Shown here one piece after another: positions 59,776 through 64,000 of a stretch of DNA of 64,000 nucleotides (position 1 is its first letter; each line of letters starts with the position of its first letter). The notes beneath the pieces are model-generated. The model made no database searches and had not been told where the DNA came from. It was given only the letters and a program-made list of their open reading frames with translations. The position numbers were made by a program, and so were the translations under genes. The DNA is from Apricaphanius iberus (Eukaryota > Chordata > Actinopteri > Cyprinodontiformes > Aphaniidae). The stretch covers positions 1-64,000 of the forward strand of contig JAPXFQ010001507.1 in NCBI GenBank assembly GCA_028564705.1, written 5' to 3'.

Positions 59776-60735
59776 GCAGGACGAAGTCTGACGCAAGCGC
59801 TTTCTCCAAACTCTGACAATGCAGCCTCTCTAGGCTTACACTGCAGCAACATAAGATGAGAGAGAGCAGCCGTGGGCATAGGCGTAGGAGGAAAAAGACG
59901 ACGAGAAAGAAAGGTATAGAACCAGTGCATTTCCATTTTTTAGACAGCAAGTACACAATAATTATTTCAATAAAAAAGACACAAAAAAAAACTCCATTAA
60001 GCTCCATATTTATTACAAAACCTGAGCCTGGGTTTCACAGTATCAGAGACAACTTATCAGTTTTTTGTTTCAATGACTTATAATGTATTAAAATATGGAA
60101 GAAGCAAACTGCATACAACTGGATATGGGCTGTCCTGATTTGTTAGTTGTGACACAGCTCGCCTTCCTCAGGTAGAGATGAGAGCTACAGCTGTGACCTC
60201 TAATGACCTACAGTGGTGAAATTCCTCACGAAGGGAAAAGATAACATAGAGAGTTTTAAAGCAACATAGGTGGGCGTTGAATGTGTGTTATGGAGATTAA
60301 AACAGTTCTTCTAATTTTAATCCAAAGCAGAATTTGCCATATGAGTGACATGCCTTTATAGAGAAAGCAAAGCCTTATTGAAACTATTACACATATGTGT
60401 CAACTGCTTGCTAAGGTTAAAATAAGGTATATTGTCACTTGAGAGAAAAAAAATAAATTCTAGCAAAAACCAGAAAAAATATATCATATTTCAGCTTATT
60501 CATGTGGTGTGTTACAACTTCTGCAACCATTTGCGTTCTAAAGTCACCTTAACTGTATGGAGTCAACGACTATGTCCTTTTTTCTTTTAGTACTGTTTTA
60601 TTTGCATTATTGATCTACGTCAACATCAGATATGAAATAAGCAAAGAGAGAAGTAGGGAAAACATGCATCAAAGATCTTGGGGTCAGAACCCAAGGAGTC
60701 TGCACTAAGGAGCAACAGCCTTCATATATAAGGTG
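59776..60735. other. nefl upstream region
   Basis: Moderately GC-rich to about 59900, then AT-rich. No RE1 match like that of nefm was found by eye; only a lone GGGCTGTCC half-site-like word at about 60126. Confidence 0.4.
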
Positions 60736-60739
60736 TCTG

Positions 60740-61015
60740 CTCTACATGTGTAGATTTAATTTCAGTATAAATACTGCTGTTATATGCAGCTCCTGTGTGT
60801 TTGTTGATGAATAAACAGCATTACGAAGACAACAAAGATCAGGGATGAAGTTCGGAAGATGCATACAGCAAGGTTAGGTTATAAAACAACACAAGCTGCG
60901 GACCTTTCAAAGAGCAGTGTTGAATCCAATTTCAATACATGGAAAACTGAGTATGGTAAAACTGCCAATCTAACAAGACACAGCTATACACTTTCAGTGG
61001 ACTCCTGCCTATTCA
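60740..61015 (+). mobile_element. Tc1-like transposon 5' fragment
   Basis: The leader (GATTTAATTTCAGTATAAAT) and transposase start are readable: AGGGATGAAGTTCGGAAGAT, GGTTAGGTTATAAAACAACA, TTTCAAAGAGCAGTGTTGAA and AAAACTGCCAATCTAACAAG. The last corresponds to the GTTANLPRHG-type block. It breaks off after that. Confidence 0.68.
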
Positions 61016-62588
61016 CGATTCAGTAGTTGGGGATTCATCTATTTGTGAATTTTTCTGTGACATGTAATTCCAATATTTCTGCAGAGAATTTACCTGTTTG
61101 CATAATTTTACTAAAATAGTCAAGAGAAAATACAACTTGAAAAACTGAAGGACCTTGGAAAAATACTACTTGACATGTTTTTGTTTGGTGTTTACAAAGC
61201 TGCCAGTCCAGGAGCGCTATTTATTTTGCTTGATGCAGAACCCTCAAGAGCAGAGACAAGGAAGATTTTAAATATTTGTATCTGCAGTAGTACTAAGACA
61301 AGTATGTAGTATCTCTATTCAACTAATAAAGGTTAAAAGCCAGACTATTTTGTCTAATTGTTCAAACAGCAATGAAAACCAACATTAGGTAGTCGGCTAT
61401 AAGATAATAAAAATCCCCATTGTAGCAAAAAGAATAATGATCGCTACATTTAAAGTATTATTCTCACAATATAGACACGCAATACTTGGATGCGACTAGA
61501 GTGCTAACACTATATGTAAGTTTGCAACACATCAAAGTCTGGAATTTGGAACTACAAAGACCAAGAAAACTACTGAAGTGAGGAGCCATTTGCCTGGGAA
61601 GAAAAATTGCTTAACAAAAAAAAACTGACGCACTTCCTTGGCAACCCTGGTCGTTCTGTGCAGAGAATCTCCAGATTTACTACCCTAAATGGCATATTTA
61701 CTTGTGCTGCAGTTGCCTTGTATTTATAAGGTGTGAGAGAGATTAAATAACCTTATGTAAGGAGAAGTACATGAGGAAGCAATTTCTGTTGTTTTGAAGG
61801 CATCTGAAGTTTATAGAATCCAATATGGCTATACAAATTTATTTTCCTGACAAATCTGCTTTCAAGCAAGAAACATTTAATCATAATATTAATATATTAT
61901 ATTGCTCGGAGGATGCGAGCACGGGCCTGCGCCATTTAGGCATGCATGCATGGAACAGGTGATGTATGTTTAGAACACATTTAATTAAAGAAATATGAGT
62001 TAATTGGCAACCTAGTGATACTTTACTCCCTGTTGAATGAATACACATGGCTTGAATGTCCACACACGTTCACTTTGAACTGCAGACATAACAACAACCC
62101 AAGCCTCATCACAGAAAAGAAAAGGAAGCTACCATCTGCCTGTTTCTGTAAACTCCTCCCACATAGTGACCCTGAACAGTGAGATGTGCCTTTCTTGTTT
62201 TTTTAAGCCATATGTAACAAGCCAGGTCATCTATTCTAAATAAACAATAATAAATTAATCTGTGTTGGAAAAAAATAAATTAACCAAAACTCCAAAGGAA
62301 TGAAGTATTGGTTGAAACAAAACAAAAAAAGAATGCAAAAAAACACCACCCTCATTAGTGAGCAAAAACTGGTGAAAAAGTATACCGAAAGTGCAAAATA
62401 TACTGACGGAACATGGATGCTTATACTTTTTCATTTTTGTTTTTCTTGTAGCTTTAAAAAAATCATGAAATAAAAATGAAATTTCAAAATGAAATAAAAA
62501 ATTTAATAAATAAAAAAATCATAAAATAAAAAGAGAGTTCAAGAAATAATCCAATTGAATTAGGGGGAAAAAAATCTAAAATTGTATA
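61016..62588. other. AT-rich non-coding stretch
   Basis: Nothing recognised on either strand. Confidence 0.4.
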
Positions 62589-62590
62589 CA

Positions 62591-62606
62591 GGGGGGGGGG
62601 GGGGGG
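62591..62606. repeat. run of 16 G in the Tc1 terminal repeat
   Basis: The family normally has about four G here, so the run has expanded after insertion or is a sequencing artefact. Confidence 0.85.
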
Positions 62607-62987
62607 AAGTATTTGATACACTGCTGATTTTTGGAGTTTCCCCACTTAAAAAGCATATTGAGGTCTGTTATTTTGTATCAATGGTACTCTTCAACTGTGA
62701 GGAACAGAATCTAAAAAAAAATGCAGAAAATCACTGTGGATGATTTTAAATTAATTTCCATATTATGGCATGACAAAAGTATTTGATACTTTAGACAAAC
62801 AGAACTCAATATTTGGTAAAGAAACCTTTATTTGCAATTACAGAGATCAGGTGTTTTCTGTGGTTCTGTAATTCACCAGGTTTGCACACACTGAAGCAGG
62901 GATTTTGGCCCACTCCTCGATACAGATCTTCCTCAGAGTATTCAGGTTTCGGGGCTGTCAATGGACAACACAGATTTTCAGCTCTCT

Positions 62988-63278
62988 CTAAATATTTTCT
63001 ATTGGATTCAGGTCGGGAGACTGGCTAGGCCACTCCAGGACCTTGAGATGCTTCCAACAGAGACATTCCTTAGTTGCCCTAGCTGTGTGTTTTGGGTCGT
63101 CATGCTGGAAGACCCAGCTACAACCCATCTTCAATATTCTTACTGAGGGAAGGAGATTGTTGGCCAAGATCTCGCAATACATGGCACCATCCATCCTCCC
63201 CTTAATACAGTGCAGTTGTCTGGTCCCCTTTGCAGAAAAACATTCCCAATGAATGATGTTTCCACTTCCATGCTTCAC
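62988..63278 (-). pseudogene. Tc1-family transposase, carboxyl half
   Basis: An open stretch of 96 codons: [19 protein letters not shown], then [27 protein letters not shown] (second catalytic Asp region) and [14 protein letters not shown] (third catalytic region). The frame is lost toward the amino end, where the family shows further sequence to 63640 interrupted by stops. Not active. Confidence 0.8.
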
Positions 63279-63646
63279 AGTTGGGATGGTGTTCTCGGGG
63301 TTGTACTCATCCTTCTTCTTTCTCCAAACACGGCGAGTGGAGTTTAGACCAAAAAGCTCTACTTTTGTCTAATCAGACCACATGACCTTCTCCAAATCCT
63401 TCTCTGGATCATCAAGATAGTCATTGGAAAATTTCAGACGGGCCTTGACATGCGCTGGCTTGAGCAGGGGAACTTGTATGCCTTGAGTTGCGTGCAGGAT
63501 TTTAATCCATGATGGTGGAGTGTGTTACTAATGGTTTTCTTTGAGACTGTGGTCCCAAAGTTCTGGGCTCATCCCTCACTGTCCTCATGATCATTGATGC
63601 CCCAAGAGTAGAGATCTTGCATGGCACTCCAGAACGAGGAAGATTG

Positions 63647-63948
63647 GCTGCATCCGAATACCCCTACTATACCTACTATAGTAGGGGAAAATAAGTAAGC
63701 GAGCGACGTAGTGCATCCGAATCTCTTGTATGGATTGTCCAAGTAGGCAGAAGAAGATCGACGTCGGCAGTGCCGAGGACGGGACCACAGGTGACGTAAC
63801 GAACATAAACATCCCGGTAAAATGGTGGAGCAGTACGTCCGATTTCATGCCTACTACACAATTGTTTGCAACGCAGCACTTACTGGATTAACGGGCAAGA
63901 AGTAGCTACTAGTAGTATGTAGTTCATACTATAGAATTCGGATGCAGG
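63647..63948. mobile_element. 302-bp inverted-repeat element nested in Tc1
   Basis: The ends GCTGCATCCGAAT and ATTCGGATGCAGG form 12-13 bp inverted repeats. GATTG stands on both sides (63642-63646 and 63949-63953), and the Tc1 sequence continues across the joint, so this is a clean insertion. The ends also hold CTACTATAGTAGGGG-like palindromes. The 5-bp duplication does not fit Tc1, PIF/Harbinger or hAT; the family was not recognised. Confidence 0.78.
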
Positions 63949-64000
63949 GATTGACCTTCGTCCTGAACTTATTTTCTAAGTGTGGTATCAACAGTTATTG

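Larger units (their letters stand above)
62589..64000 (-). mobile_element. Tc1-like transposon running off the window
   Basis: The left end follows a TA and reads CAG plus a G run, then AAGTATTTGATACACTGCTG, the terminal repeat of a widespread fish Tc1 family. The minus strand carries transposase through 62988-63640; the copy resumes after a nested element at 63949. The 5' part and the second terminal repeat would lie beyond 64000. It is one of the least decayed Tc1 copies here. Confidence 0.85.

Noticed and set aside
60126..60140. Possible RE1 half-site upstream of nefl (GGGCTGTCC)
   Set aside because: Only one half-site matches; the other half and the spacing are absent.

Overview
The window looks like nuclear DNA of a teleost fish. 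It is AT-rich and carries two vertebrate neurofilament genes with vertebrate-type introns. Between and around them lies a fish-typical set of mostly decayed transposons: many Tc1-like copies, Rex/RTE/L2-type LINEs, a tRNA-derived SINE, hAT-like and other short inverted-repeat elements, and one solo LTR. The species cannot be named from the sequence.

Right-hand third, the gene-bearing part. A complete neurofilament medium gene (nefm) lies on + at 48190-51731, with three coding exons and 927 codons plus stop. A complete neurofilament light gene (nefl) lies on - at 59650-56995, with four coding exons and 660 codons plus stop. They face each other tail to tail across about 5.3 kb, the arrangement I recall for mammalian NEFM and NEFL. 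Both have TATA boxes at plausible spacing, all splice sites are GT-AG, and each has a 125-bp exon 2 encoding the end of the rod. Their products are type IV intermediate-filament subunits that co-assemble in axons. nefm has a close match to the RE1/NRSF (REST) silencer at 47780-47800, about 240 bp before its predicted start of transcription, which fits neuron-restricted expression.

Left and middle, 1-47 kb. I find only one further coding segment with support: a possible first coding exon on - at 11304-11179 (42 codons, strong start context, consensus splice donor, in a CpG-rich block). The rest of that gene would lie beyond the left edge. Otherwise this part is AT-rich non-coding DNA with repeats: a 113-bp tandem array (1801-2365), a perfect 19-bp inverted repeat (686-727), LINE remnants at 5.4, 12.8, 28.3, 32.7 and 33.1 kb, Tc1-like remnants at 19.3, 21.9, 31.2, 36-38, 41.5 and 47.3 kb, a SINE at 15.6 kb and a solo LTR at 27.36-27.90 kb flanked by a perfect 5-bp target duplication.

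Several elements are nested and give an insertion order: an hAT-like element inside a Rex-type LINE (12988-13337), two short elements inside one Tc1 copy (36.0-38.0 kb), a tRNA-like SINE inside an RTE LINE (about 33.84-34.00 kb) and a 302-bp inverted-repeat element inside the Tc1 copy at the right edge (63647-63948). I found no clearly new biological system. The best leads are the RE1 site, the altered start of the NF-M rod, the SPK repeat array, the orphan exon at 11.2 kb and the unclassified inverted-repeat elements.
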